Source: Cyanophora paradoxa | Taxonomy: Eukaryota; Glaucocystophyceae; Cyanophorales; Cyanophoraceae | DNA: 29,703 nt | Direction of reading: 5' to 3' | NCBI GenBank assembly: GCA_004431415.1 | Contig: QPMI01000448.1 | Location: forward strand, 1-29,703 | In this document: positions 18,271 through 29,456 of the stretch, piece after piece | Numbering within the stretch: position 1 is the stretch's first letter | Layout: each line of letters opens with the position of its first letter | Position numbers and translations under genes: made by a program | The notes under the pieces: model-generated | Database searches by the model: none | The model's input: the letters and a program-made list of their open reading frames with translations, nothing else | Told to the model about the DNA's origin: nothing

Positions 18271-20090
18271 AGGCCCGGTCGCGCGGGAAGCTAGGTCGGG
18301 CGCGGCGGACGTGGAATTCTGGTTCCGGCGGCGCGGGTGGACCCGACAGGTCCGTTGCGCTTGCGGTTGGGATGGGGGCCGGGACTGGCGAGCCGCGGCT
18401 CGCTCGGCGACTCGGCGCTGCTCTGCCTGGTCGGCCAACGGCGAGGGCTTGGTCCGCTTGCGCGGGCCCGGGCCGTGGCGGTTGGCGTAGAGCAACTCGT
18501 CGCTGGGCGGGTCATAGCCGGCGCGCGTTCCCAGCGGCGTCTCCTCTGCCGGCGGGGCACGGCGAGGGACGGGCGGTTTTTGGAGCCCAGGGCGTGGCCC
18601 GCGGGCATGAGAGCTTCCTCGTCGGAGGTCAGGCCCTCGGGGTAAATGATCGCGGCGGCCTCGAGCGCGTTCTGCGGGGCGAACGCCGCTGTCGGCGCTG
18701 AACCCGAGAACCACGCGCGAGTCGGCCGTGGCGGGGCCTTGTAGCCCGTTTTGCGCATCGAGATGCCGTAGCGGTCCATGATCGCCTGATGCACCGCGCG
18801 TAAGGCGGGCTCCAGGGTCTTTGGATCGACCTGCAGCATTTGCGCGGGGTTCGACAGCCAGTTGAAGACCAGCACGGTCGAGCGCGGCCCGAGCTTGTGC
18901 AGCAGGCGGCGGGCCCAGGCCGGCGCAGGCTCGCGGCTCTTTGGTGGGGCCGGGCGGGCGGCGCGGCTGGCGCCGGCGGCGCGACTGTTTGAGCGGGCGG
19001 CTCGTGGACGACCGTCTGGACGCGGCGGATCGAGATGTACTTCTCGTCCGCCGGCACGGCACAGCGGCCCGGACCGACGCCGGCGTATGCAAGTGGGCGG
19101 GAAGGTCACAGGGCGCGCGGGCCTCGTGCCCGCGGGGTGACGACGCTTCTGCGACGGTGTATACCGCGAAGAAGGGCTTTGGGTTGGCTTTTGCCGCGGC
19201 CTGCATTGCCACGCGAGCCTCGTGCTGGCGCTCGCGCTCAAGCAAGGCTCGCCAGTCTTTGGTGCGATCGAGCGTGGCCCGCAGAGCCTCGAGATCGGCA
19301 CGGGGCCCGTCTGGAGGAGCGAGATCATCATGCCCGTCTCCCCAGCGGAGAGGCTGATCTGCATATCGATGCCGGCCCGGAGGGCGCGGCAGACGTCTTC
19401 CAGGCCCGCCGAGCGGCCTGCTTTGCCTGGGCGAAGGCTTCGTCTGAGACCTTCTGAGCGCCGCCGGGCTTGGCGCGCGTCTCGGCGTGGCTAGCGGCGG
19501 TGCGGATCTGGCGCTCGACTGTTTGAAGCCAAAGCCCCAATTCCGTGACCCTTGGCCCCGGATCTTCACGTCGCGGCAGCTCGAGCACTCGCGCACAAAC
19601 TGCAGGAGGCCCCTGCTGGGACGTCAGCCTGGGGTTGAAAGTCGTGGCGGCGGAGGCGCGCGGCGCGGCCACTGAGGCGCGCGGCTGCTCCGGCGTCGAC
19701 TGGTCTGCGCGCGGCGGCTCGGCCTGGCTCGCACGCGATGACCGCTCCTGGGCCTGAGAGATGGAGGCGCGACCCTCCGCAGGCTTGGACGGCGCCGCCG
19801 ACTGCGGACCGGCCTCGCTCTGCCCCTCAGGCCCCTCTAGAAAGGGCTGCTGGCGCTCGTTGCGTCCGCCCGTCGGCGGCTGCCCACCCGATGGTGGCGC
19901 GGCGGCGCGGGCCGAGGACGACGCGGACTGAGCGTCCATCTGGTTCTGGAGCTTGATCAGGACCAGCGCGGTGGCCTGCTCAGCTCGCGCGGACGCGAGA
20001 GCGAGTCTGGCATCTCAGCGTACTGCGCCTTCCAGACCATGTCGAAGAGCTCGCGCAATGTGGCGGGCAGCCTCGCAGGCGGGCGTCGTT
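18271..20090 (-). CDS. Pre-protease region of the polyprotein, Gag-like, no zinc knuckle
   Basis: Several minus-strand frames chain into a plausible protein. In order: YKRHENDARLRG and LFDMVWKAQYAEM (about 20085-20000), LIKLQNQMDAQ and a Ser/Ala/Gln-rich run (about 19970-19560), LGLWLQTVERQIRTAASHAE (near 19520), then TLDRTKDWRALLERERQHEA (near 19230). A Pro-rich stretch follows, and a globular-looking block, TVLVFNWLSNPAQMLQVDP with IMDRYGISMRKTGY (18900-18740). Frame breaks occur near 20010, 19390, 19060 and 18560. It sits directly before the protease, where Gag usually ends, yet has no CCHC knuckle. I cannot assign it to a named family. Confidence 0.5.
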
Positions 20091-20113
20091 CTCGTGCCGC
20101 TTGTACGCAGCGT

Positions 20114-20764
20114 CTACGGCGCCGCGCGCGGGTCCGGCGGGCGGCGAGAGGACTGGCTGCTGCGAGGCTGCGGCGGTCTCGCGGCGAGGCGCGGTCGCGC
20201 GAGCCTTCTTCGAGCTTTTGCGCCGCTTATCGTCATGGCGGGGCTCCGGCTCGGGCTCCGATCGCGCGAGCGCGAGCGGGAGCTAGAGCGGGACGGTGTT
20301 CGGCTCCGGCGGCGTTCCCGCGAGCCTCGGCGAGGGCTCCGCCTGTCGCGAGTGTCGCGAGCCGTGGACCGTCGGCTCGGCGGGCTGCGGTCGCGGCGCG
20401 GCGGCGAGCGATCACGGCGGTCCGGGAGCGGCGGCGGGAGCCTCGCGGTCCGGCGGTCCGGCGAAGGGCGTCGGGAGCCCTCGCGATCGCGGCGTTCCAA
20501 CGAACGGCGGGACGGCGGCGGCGCCCGGATTGCCGTGGGGCTCCGGGGAGCGCTCGCGGCGCGTGGAGGGCCCCGCGTCTCGCGCCTGTCTGGGGTGCGA
20601 GAGCGGCGACTGGACGGGGCTCGGCGCGGCTCGGGTGTGCGCGAGCGGCGCTGAGACGAGGCCCGCTCAGGGGTCCGGCGGGCCTGCGACGCGCGACTGG
20701 CCGTGTCGTCCCTGCGGCTCGAGCTTGCCTCAGCCTGGCGGCTCGAGCTGGGCGGCGGCATCAA
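20114..20764 (-). CDS. SR-rich (Arg/Ser dipeptide) tract of the element
   Basis: An open minus-strand frame of 216 codons consists largely of RS, RD, RR and SP combinations (for example RDRSPPRRDRSPPSRRSTA and RSRTPSRSSSRSRSRDRSPS). Such tracts resemble SR splicing-factor tails and can bind RNA or be phosphorylated. Opposite-strand ORFs here are Arg/Gly shadows. Within the retroelement it may serve nucleic-acid packaging or nuclear targeting; this is inference. Confidence 0.6.
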   Translation of the reverse strand: MMPPPSSSRQAEASSSRRDDTASRASQARRTPERASSQRRSRTPEPRRAPSSRRSRTPDRRETRGPPRAASAPRSPTAIRAPPPSRRSLERRDREGSRRPSPDRRTARLPPPLPDRRDRSPPRRDRSPPSRRSTARDTRDRRSPRRGSRERRRSRTPSRSSSRSRSRDRSPSRSPAMTISGAKARRRLARPRLAARPPQPRSSQSSRRPPDPRAAP

Positions 20765-21240
20765 GGTCCGGAGGGAGTCTCAGCCGGCGGGGCTTGGTCT
20801 GGCGGAGCGCTCTCGGCGATCCGCTCGACCTTCACCTTCCCGTCCGAGACGGTTACGCGCATGGTCTTGGGGTCATACCCCTGCTGCCGCGCGAGGAACG
20901 CATCCAGCCCGAACGGGTCGTTCGGGTCGACAGCGGGTTGTGCGGGTTGCGCCTGGCCACCGCCGCGGTCGCCGCCACGGTCACGGTGGCCTCGGCCGTC
21001 GCGACCGCGGTGCCGGCCGCCCCGCTGGTGACCCTGCCCGCGGCCGCCTCGGCCAACGGCCTGGCCCGCGTTGCGCCGGGGCCGCGCCTGCTGCGGCGCC
21101 GTCGGCGGCGCGGCGGTCTGCGCAGCGGCCTGCGCCGGCGCGGGCGCCGACGGGGTGGCGGATGGCGCCGCCTCGGCGGGTCGTCCGCGAGCCCGCCGAC
21201 GATGGTTGAGGGCGGCTGGAACCGCACGCCCGCCCACGTC
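20765..21240 (-). CDS. RGG/GR-rich tract followed by a short globular segment
   Basis: The frame ending at 20761 has an Ala/Pro/Gln run, then repeated Arg-Gly (GRGGRGQGHQRGG, HRGRDGRGHRDRGGDRG). A well-formed segment follows, DPNDPFGLDAFLARQQGYDP and KTMRVTVSDGKVKVERIAES. It stops at 20761, and the SR-rich frame takes over after a frame change. RGG boxes are RNA-binding; a retroelement without a knuckle nearby could use this for RNA packaging. The assignment is inferred from composition. Confidence 0.55.
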
Positions 21241-22260
21241 GCGCGGACCGCTCCTTCGTAGATCGGCTGGTACGGCGTGCGAACCAGAAGGCTTTCGGCC
21301 TCCTTATCGACAGCCGCCGTCGCAGTCAGGCTGCGCCGGGCCGAGGGCGCGGCGCCCTTGTTCTGGACCGCGTCCCACATCAGCGCCGGGCGCAGAGCCT
21401 CAACGTCCCAGTCGGGGAGCACGGGTCGTCCGTCTCCCAGTCGATCGGGCGCGCGAGGCGGATCGCGACATTCAGATCGGCGTAGAGCGAACGGAGCATC
21501 GTCTCGAACTGAGGCCGCAGGGGTATAGCCTCATCGGTAAAGATGAGCCCCAGCGGGAAGTTCCGGGACAGTTCTCCAGCTCCTCGGCGGCGCGGGCGGC
21601 CTCAAGGTGGCGCTGTATCCCACTCTTGCCCCGGCGCCAAGGTCATCGCCGGCGGGCCACGCGTCCTCGGCGCCGGCCATCGGGGCGAGCCGAGCTCAAG
21701 ACGCTGGTACCCGAGACCGTGCGGCATGTTTGTGAGGTACGCGCGGATGCCGTCCGCCAGCGCGCGGGCATCCGAGTCGGCGCACTCATCCCTCGTCATA
21801 GTGCGCAAGAGGGCCCTGAAGACCTCGGCCACGTTCTGGGCATGGCGGCGTTCAGGGGCGCACAGTTGTCCACCCGCTGCGCGAGCAGCGGATGCGGGGA
21901 TACTGGAAGCCCTGCAGCATCGCGAGCAGGATCCGCCCACAGATCGCCGCACGACCCTCGTGGTCCGGCACGACCGCATTGTTCGGGCCAAACTTCCACG
22001 CAAGCGTGGGATGACCGTCCGGGTACGTCGGCCTCGCGTCCGCGTCGAAGACCTTCTTGCCCTGAGGCAAGACGTCGGACCCGCGGTCCGGCTTGGCCGT
22101 CGGCTTAGTCAGGAAGGCCTCGTGAATGAACACCATCAGACCGTCCGGCACCACGCAGCGGAACGAGTTCAACACCTTGTTGAAGTCATCCATGTGATCG
22201 GCGACCGCCCGAGCGATCTCGGGGACGTAGTCAGCCGGCGTTCCGACTCGACGTCCATGG
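21241..22260 (-). CDS. Unknown conserved-looking protein segment inside the element
   Basis: The best stretch is 22230-21880: a helical start (EIARAVADHMDDFNKVLNSF) leads into CVVPDGLMVFIHEAFLTKPT and HPTLAWKFGPNNAVVPDHEG. After a break it goes on in another frame (VAEVFRALLRTMTRDECADS, 21835-21775), then again (LIFTDEAIPLRPQFETMLRS near 21530, DWETDDP, WDVEALRPALMWDAVQNKG near 21400, LLVRTPYQPIYEGAVRATW near 21260). A break near 21425 is explained by a single missing C. The protein is rich in Trp, Phe and ordered motifs, so it is a real coding sequence, but I know no family for it. Its place before the RGG and SR tracts could make it a capsid-type domain. Confidence 0.5.
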
Positions 22261-25200
22261 CCGCAGCCGACAGAAAGTCATCAGCCAGTGCTGCTGCGGA
22301 GTGCTTGCCCGGCGCGTGACGCTGGAAGAAGCGCGCGTGCCAGGCCAGCGTAAACCGATGGCCGTCGCGAGGATTTCCTCTTCCGCGGGATCGGCGCCAA
22401 GGGCACGTCCCGGAGGTGAGTTCGGAAAGGCGGCAGCTCGTAACCGAACCGCGGTGACGAGCCGCGGGTTCGCGTGGCTCTTCTTGGCTGGCTCGCAAGC
22501 TGGGCGACCGTCACTGCGAGCCACAGCTTCTTGTTCTCGCGCTGGTGCGGCGCGCCCCCTGCGACGTCCTTGTCGCAGGCAGCGTTCGGCGCGGGCGTGG
22601 CCGTGCCTGCCACGAGGCGGGGCGCGTAGATGCGCCGCGTCTGCAGGCGACCTCAACGTTCTCGACGCGCTTGTCGGCGAGCGGGCGCAGCAGGCCAGCA
22701 CGGCGACGTCGCGCGCGAAGCGGGTCGCGAACGGCGTCCTGGCGTCCTCCTCGTTCGGTCGGCGATGTTACCGCCCAAGACTGAGGTGTGCAGGTGGGGC
22801 GCTCGGGGTGCGGCATGTTACGCGGCGGGGCGTTCCGCGCGCCGCCGCCTTCGTGGAAGAAGCGGTATACAGCACCCGCGAGACCTGGCCCAGGGTCGAA
22901 CACACGGGTGCTGGGGCTGTGCCCTCGTGCGTGAGATCCCAGCGCCGTGTACGTCGGGACGCAGACTGTGCGGTACGGGTCCGACCGCGAGGTACTGCAC
23001 GATATCCAAGCTGACGCGCAGGCGGCGTGCGGAATGCAGCCCCTGCAGTCGAAGAGCTCCGGATCCTCGTCGAACGGCCGCTGAGGCGCCTACGAGCGAG
23101 AAACCAGTTCACTATGCGCGCGCGCGGGCCGACGCGCTTGAGCATAGTTGAGCACAGCTCGCCATGTGCTGTCCTGCAGCGTGAGCACGTCGACGTTGTA
23201 CTCGTCAACGTCGCCGCGTGCTGCCAGCGCAAGGGTAGCTGATCGCGGGCAGCGTTGCCCATTCAGTGAACCTGGCTCATAGCATTCCAGGGCCGGAAAA
23301 ACGCGTGTTTCCGTCCATGTACTCGCGCAAGAGCTTGTGATCGTTGCGTACGTCGGGTCCGCCAACGAGAACAGCGGCCCGGCTGCCAGTCCTTGTGCGC
23401 TCGAACGCCTGTGCGCCGCCGCAGGGATGCAGCCGGCGCCTCTTCCTTCTCGCCCTCTTCCTCTTCGCTCTCGACATGTCAATGTCGAGCGGCTCGAGCG
23501 GGGCTCAGGCTCATCGGCGATGTAGGTGCCCACAAGCGCATCGTCGAACGTGAACGACTGCCGTGCAGCTGACGCTCGAGGCATGCAAGACCTTCTCTGG
23601 AAGCCGCGCGCTGGCGGTCAGGCCAAGCCCCTGTGCGGTCGCTCTCGGCGGCTTCTCCTGCGCGCGCGTCCCTAGCTGCAGTGCGCGCAGCCAGCGAACC
23701 CGTACGGGAACTCCAGCCGCGCGTTCCGCGGAGGACGTGTCCAACCGCCTCGGCGCGGAACATGTGTGACACGCAAGAGGTACTGGCCACTGCGCGGATG
23801 ACGGCCGCGCTCGGTTGAAGCGCCCCGTGCGTCCACCGCCAGGCGCGTGCAGGATCGTCCAACGCAGATCAGGAAGTGCTCCAACTGTGCTCCGTCCACT
23901 CATGCAGGTGAACGGGAATCGTGGAGTGGGCGTGACGGGCCACGGACCCCAGCGCGATCATGAGCTCGAACGCGGCGCGTTGAGCCGCGAGGCGAACGTG
24001 CGATCGCTCTGAGCGCGACCGCCCTCCGCGCTCCTCGTGCGGCACGGGCGGCCATCCAGGCGTTCTGGATTGGCGTGCTCCTCTCGCTGCGAGAAACGCC
24101 TGAGGTGCGGACCCGCAGTCCCGAACGTGCCTTCAGTGCGTCGAAGGGATGCTCCACGGTGCGAGATCAGACCGGGCCGTCATGCCACTCGTGATCTGTT
24201 CCCCTCACAGACCGAGCGGGCACCCCGCACTGCGAGGACGCCGCTCATCACGCCCATGCTCGTACAGGCCCGCTGGCTCAGGTTCTCATCGATAGCCGAC
24301 GGCGCGCGCGCGCGCTTCCTCGGCGCCTCATCGCCGTCGCCCGCTCGCCCATCTCGGCGTCTTCCCCTCAGCCTGCCCACGGCGGGCGCTGGTTCGTGGC
24401 CCTGCGAGCCCGCCCACGGTGCTGACGCGCACGACCCCGTCCCGCGGCCACGCTCGCGCGACGGCGCCTGCCGGGGAGCCGGCGCGGCGCGCCGACGTCG
24501 AGTACGGCTCGCTCAGCGAGCTCGACAGGCGCGGCTCAGTGGCGGCGGCTCGGAGCGCGGTGGCCGCGCGCCATCGGGCTCGCAAGCCGGCCATGTTGCC
24601 GCGCGTGCAAGTCACGAGCTTCGCCGTCGGTGCAGGCGCGGGACAGGACGGGCGCCGCGCGCCGCGCTGCGGTCCCTCGCGAGAGCGCCTTCACAGGCGG
24701 GCGCGGCGCAGCAGCCTTAGCCTCCTTGATCGTCGCGCTGACGGCCTTCGCCGTGTAGGCGCCCGTCGTGTCCGACGCCGGCTTCGGCGTGTGCAGGTCG
24801 TGAGAGAGTGGGTGCGCTGCCGCATCCGTGCGCCACTCTCCGAGCGCGATCATGTCCTTGACAGCCTCGTCATTGAACCGGCCCGCTTCTTCAGCAGCCT
24901 ACGGAATAGAATGACGAGTTGGCCCGGTCGCCCGCCTGGCCCCTCGATGTACCGGGCAGCTCCGCGGCCCCGGCGGATCGGGAACCGTGCGGGCCCAGGC
25001 TGCATCGCACAGGCGTGAGCGCGGCGCGGGCCGACTGGCTCAGCACGTAGCTCCTCAGCACGATCGTGGGCAGCTGCCCGCCTCGCGTCGTGCCGTGCAG
25101 GGGAACTGCGTGGTGCGCGTGATCGGCGCACGCGGCCGACCCTCCACGTGCCAGGCTCTGCCGTGCAGGCGCGCCAGTGCAGCCAGGTGTCGCACAAGTG

Positions 25201-26960
25201 CAGTCCCGGAGGTGCAGAACGCGGCGCGGCGACGCGGGCTCCACCGGAACGCGTTCAACCGTGCGACTCGCCTCGCTCACGACCGGAAGCGGGCACGCCG
25301 TCGCGTACGCAGTCAGACGCTCCGCGAGCGCTCCGCAGCCATCCTCGCGTCCGATCCGAGCGAGACTGCCCGCCCGGGATCGGACCTCAACGAGGCAGCC
25401 AGACGGCAAGCGAGTGAACGGCTTCCGTGAACTCCGAGTCGAGGACAAGAGGTTCCCGTCGGCCAGGGCAACGGCGCTCTTGTGGCGTCGTGGGACCGGC
25501 GCGGCGCCGATGCAAGCCACGTCTTCCACTGGATCGCGTGCTCGAGGCAGCAGGCGAAGCCATAGCGTCGACCCGCGTCCACCATGAGCGGCTCGGCAAC
25601 TTAAAGAAGCGGCCGAGATCTTCTCGACGGCGCGCGTGCCGGGCACCGTATCGACGCGTGCAGGAATAGCCGCAACAGTCGAGGCGCACGCAAGCGGAGC
25701 GGTCCTGTGCCGGCAACAGCTCGCTCAGCTCGATTAGCTGGCGGCCCGACACTGTCATCTCGTGCGGCTCGAGAGAGCCGCCACGGCGAGTGTGGCCAAT
25801 GCTCCAGTGCGGCGGTATGCTCCAGGCCAGCGCAGGACGGTAGCGACGCACTCGTCCCAAGCTTCGTAAGCTTGTGGGTCGGGCTGACTGCGGCGCCTCG
25901 GGCGTGAGGCCCTCGGCGTGCGGCACGCGTGGCCCCCGGCCCATTCGCGGCGACGCGAGGGCCTGGTGCGTGAGGCTCATGATTTCATAATGTGCGTCGC
26001 CAGGCGTGAGCCAGGTGTCCTGGGACAGCGGGTCATGCCCCAGCATCTGCAGGAACGCAGTGGGGAGGGTCCGCGAGCCGAGTACGTGCTCTCGGTGGCG
26101 AGCGGCTGAGAGAACGCGCAAGCAAGAAGAGAGCGTCTGGCGGGTGCGGGCGGCAGCGGAACGCAGTGGCAACCACTGCTCGCCCGGACCTCGATCAGCC
26201 CCTCGCTCACAGTGCAGCCGCAGTGAGTCTCGCACGCGCTGGGTACAGGAACGCCGCGGCGAGCGGGGACCGACGCGGCGCCTTCAGCTTGTGCGCGTCC
26301 ACGTCCAGAGAGAACGGCCCCAGCTCGTTGCTCGCGGCCCTTCACCGGCTCTAACTCAACGGCTCCGAAGTGTGAGGTCTAGGCCGGGGCTAGCGCTGAG
26401 GAGCGAGCGCGTTGAGGCGCAGGGTCTCCTTAGACGCTACGGTCGCGTCCTCGTCGGCGAGGAGCGCCGTCGTCGGTCACCTCGAGCTCGCTACCGTCTC
26501 GGCCCCCGAGGAGTACCCAGGCAGCAGCCACGCCGCGGCGGGGTCCGCCGGAGCCTCGGCGGCGGCGGTCTCGGGACCGACTTGGTGGAGCGAGCTCCGT
26601 CGCGGGCTCGGGACCCTTCGCTTCTGCGTCAGCGCCCTCGACCTCCTTGGTCCGGGCGCCGCCAAGAGGAGTGCGACCTCCTCAAGGCGGGTCCACGATG
26701 CCGGCGGCGAGCTCGGCGGGAAAGAAGTCGGCACGGGCGCGGCGCGGACCCTCGCTGCTGCGTCAGCGCCCTCGACTCCGTGGGTCCGGGGCGGCCGCCA
26801 AGAGAGTGCGATTTCTCGGAGGGCGCGTCCACTGCGTCGAACGCGACTCTTCTCCCCTCGTCCAGGCCCGACTCCGGGCGGGTCGGCAACAGGTCCTGCG
26901 CCTCGCAGGGGGCGGCCTCTCGGCTCCCGGGTGGCACAGTCTGGGCGCTTTCCCCGGACA
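22261..26960 (-). pseudogene. Coding-like but heavily frame-broken region between Gag and the RGG/SR tracts
   Basis: Protein-like pieces appear on the minus strand in ever-changing frames: DPLSQDTWLTPGDAHYEIM (near 26010), PQAYEAWDECVATVLRWPG (near 25860), RRYGFACCLEHAIQWKTWL (near 25550), LVLDSEFTEAVHSLAVWLP (near 25430), RFNDEAVKDMIALGEWRTD (24870-24810), KLLREYMDGNTRFSGPGML (near 23310), DEYNVDVLTLQDSTWRAVLN (near 23180), VFDPGPGLAGAVYRFFHEGG (near 22880). Frame changes occur about every 50-150 bases, far denser than in pol. It is either one long unknown ORF carrying many one-base errors or decay, or a nested degenerate element. No catalytic motif was recognised. Stretches between the listed pieces hold nothing I can support. 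Confidence 0.4.
26621..26832. repeat. Degenerate direct repeat, spacing 134 bp
   Basis: Segments 26621-26696 and 26755-26832 share a common order: tgcgtcagcgccctcgac, a gtccggg core, gccgccaagag, gagtgcga, and a closing gtccac. They match at about three quarters of positions by eye, with several indels. The repeat falls in the low-complexity tail after the Gag zinc knuckle and could encode a repeated acidic/Pro-rich peptide on the minus strand. Confidence 0.6.
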
Positions 26961-26966
26961 GCTGCA

Positions 26967-28814
26967 CTACTGCGATCGCGAAACAGTGGTGGCGGCTGCG
27001 CGACCGCGTTGAGAGCGGGGCCGTCCCGGGGTCCTGCAGCGCGGCGGCGTGCTGCCGCGCCGCTGCGGTGAAGGCTCGGAAGTATCGTCGACCAACGCCT
27101 TCGTTGCGCACGATGCGCACACGGTACACGTGCTTTTCCTTGCCAAGCTCGGCGGGCGCCGGGGCCGCCGTGGGCCCCGACCCGTGGCCGCGGTCGGCGC
27201 GGGAAGCAGTGCAGTCGCGGACGGGCCGGCGGCGCCGCTTCGGGCAGCCTGCTCGAGCATGGCGCGCGCGATCGTGAAGGCGTTGGGGTCAGCCCAGGGC
27301 GCCGGCGTCGCGGGCGGCACGGGCGGGGCTGCAGCGGCGGCGGCGTGTTCTGCAAGCGCGCGGCGGACCGCGGCCTCGAGCGTCTGCGCCTGGGCCGGGC
27401 AGGACGCGGCCAGGTGGCCGGTTTTGCCGCAGTTGTAGCACGCCCGGGGCCCTGCAGCTTGCTGGGGCGGGGGGCTCGAGCGGCCGTTCCCACCCTGCGG
27501 CGCGGGGTAGAACCGGCGCTTCGGGTCACCGGTGCCTGCGCCCGTTGGCCCGCGGCGCTTGGCCGGGTTGATTGCCGACCACTCGGGCAGAGGCCGCGGG
27601 TTGGTCCGGCACTCAAACGAGTAGTGCGACTCGCCGCAGTGGCACGGCCGCCGGGGCTTCTCGGGGAGACCCCGGGCCTTCAGGAAGTCTTTGATCTTCT
27701 GCTGATAGACCGGGTCGTCAAGGCGGGGCGGCGGTGCGGACGCCGACGGGTAGAGCGCGCGGACTACGACGAGGGGCTCGTCCCGAGCAATGAGCTGCAG
27801 GAACGAGATGACCTCGGCGTTCTGATCCTCGGCGTCGTCCGCGTCCCACGTACGCGTTTGCCTCAAGCTCTGCGATCTCGGCTTCCGACACCGTCGTCGC
27901 GAGCATGATGCGCGTGCCCGCGCCGGCGCTGGCGCGGGTCCGGCGTCGCGAGAGCGTGGGCGCCTGCAGCGGCGTCCCGCGCGAGCCCAGCACTAGGGCC
28001 GAGCCGGGGACTTTGGAGATATCGACGTCCCAGGCGCCCAGTTCATTGGTGCGCTTGGTTACCAGGTCGATGACCGCAGAGGGTCCCGTGATCTCGCGGT
28101 CCGCGATCTTCTGCGACAGCTCGTCATAGATCTTCCGAGCCGTGGAGAAGTTCGTCATCATGTGCCGGCGATCGGTGTCCGAAATCTCGGAGTCTTCGAA
28201 GTCGCGGCACTGATTGCGAGTGCGGCGCTTGAGCATCTGGCCCGCGTGGCGCATGAGTGCCATAAGCGGTGTCTCGTGCGCCTCGCGGCACTCCGGGATG
28301 ATGCTCAAGTCGAGGACGCGGCGATAGAACGCCTCCGGCGCCTCGCCCACGTGCGGCAGGTCGAGGAGCGCCTTGTACCGGTCAGGGTTCCGCATCTCGG
28401 CGTCATCTTCGAGACGGCGCCTGATCGCGGTGTACGTGACCGTGAGGGCGGTCCGCTGCAAGCCCTCCTCGGCTTGCGCGATCTTCTCGTCGAGCGTCTC
28501 GAGGATCGCGACGTCTCGCGGGTCCGCCGTGCTCGTGCGCGCACGCTCGGCCCGGTACGCCTTCAGCTTCTCGAGCTCGCGAGTGTCGATCTGCTCGGCG
28601 CTCTGGAACAGCGAGATGTTCTGGCGCACGGGGTGCCCGTGATCTAGCGTGCCGAGAAGAGCCCACCAGTTCGCTTCTGCACTTCAATGTGTGCAGTCGG
28701 CGAGACACTGAGCAAGTCCTTGCTCATGCTCGCGCAGCTCTCGAACTGGCGGAGGTGGTCCTGAACCGTGCGCTGATCGCTGCCGGCGGCAGCTTCGGCA
28801 GGCTCTGGATCCAT
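26967..28814 (-). CDS. Gag with CCHC zinc knuckle
   Basis: The start is the ATG at 28812-28814 (gcaATGGAT), opening MDPEPAEAAAGSDQRTVQDH. A break near 28670 leads to NWWALLGTLDHGHPVRQNIS and a long helical region (28629-27850: RVLDLSIIPECREAH, LMALMRHAGQMLKRRTRN, RKIYDELSQKIADRE) suited to a capsid. A break near 27850 leads to VISFLQLIARDEPLVVVRAL. A Cys/His-rich motif CHCGESHYSFEC lies at 27609-27644, then a canonical zinc knuckle CYNCGKTGHLAASC (C-x2-C-x4-H-x4-C) at 27399-27440. The tail is Ala/Pro-rich and ends, after another break, in HVYRVRIVRNEGVGRRYFRA (about 27130-27070). Gag packages element RNA. The atypical first Cys cluster may be a second, degenerate knuckle. No protease follows directly. 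Confidence 0.85.
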
Positions 28815-29456
28815 TGCAAAACATTTGATCCGCTCATAGAGTCCATGTCGGCGGCGCCACGCGCGTGCGCGGCCCGGACGACGAACTCCGCGGAGGCTCC
28901 GGTCCCGAGGACATTCTCAGGTCAAGCGGCGACGTAATGCCACGCTTTTCCGTGAGAGAATGTGCCTCGCTCGAGATCCGAGGCCGTCGTGGTCCACAGC
29001 AGCGGCGAGCAAGCTCACTAGCTCGGCTGCGGCGATTCCGGAGACAGCTCGGGCGCGCACGCCTCAGCCGTCGATCCGATCGCTCTTCGTCTTGTCCAGC
29101 ACGATCGCAACAGCCGGAGAAGGCTGGCGTCGCGGCGAGTGACTAGCGACCGATCAGGAATGATCCCACGGGCTCGCACGCAGCTCGCTCAGGAAACGGC
29201 GACGATCCGATCGGGACGGGGATCCCTCGGTATTCGCGCGCGTTCCTGGATCCGCAGGACTAAGTTCTGGTTCTTTCCAGAATGTTCGGTCGCCAACTGC
29301 GGATCAGCCCGGAGCGGCGCAGGCGGGGCGCGAGAGCGACCCACGACCTCTGCTGAGGTCTACCTGCGCGCCGGCTGAGCCGCGGTCGCCGAGCTGGGTC
29401 GGTTGCTGATGACGGGTCGCTGATGATCGGGGTTCTGGCTCGTGAGCAGATGGCGC
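28815..29456 (-). other. Leader between 5' LTR and Gag start
   Basis: These 642 bp, on the element's strand, run from the LTR end to the Gag ATG. The bases right after the LTR are GCGCCATCTGCTCACGAGCC, which do not start with the TGG expected of a primer site for a tRNA 3' end. A half-tRNA or self-primed mechanism, or a shifted site, would be needed. No ORF of note was found. Confidence 0.55.

Noticed and set aside
19953-21261. Long Arg/Gly-rich + strand ORFs
   Set aside because: These are the reverse complement of the SR- and RGG-rich minus frames. The minus side alone joins to ordered segments before and after.
26006-27277. 423-codon + strand ORF
   Set aside because: It is antisense to the Gag tail and the broken region, is Arg/Ser/Pro-rich without motifs, and is a common artefact in this GC range.
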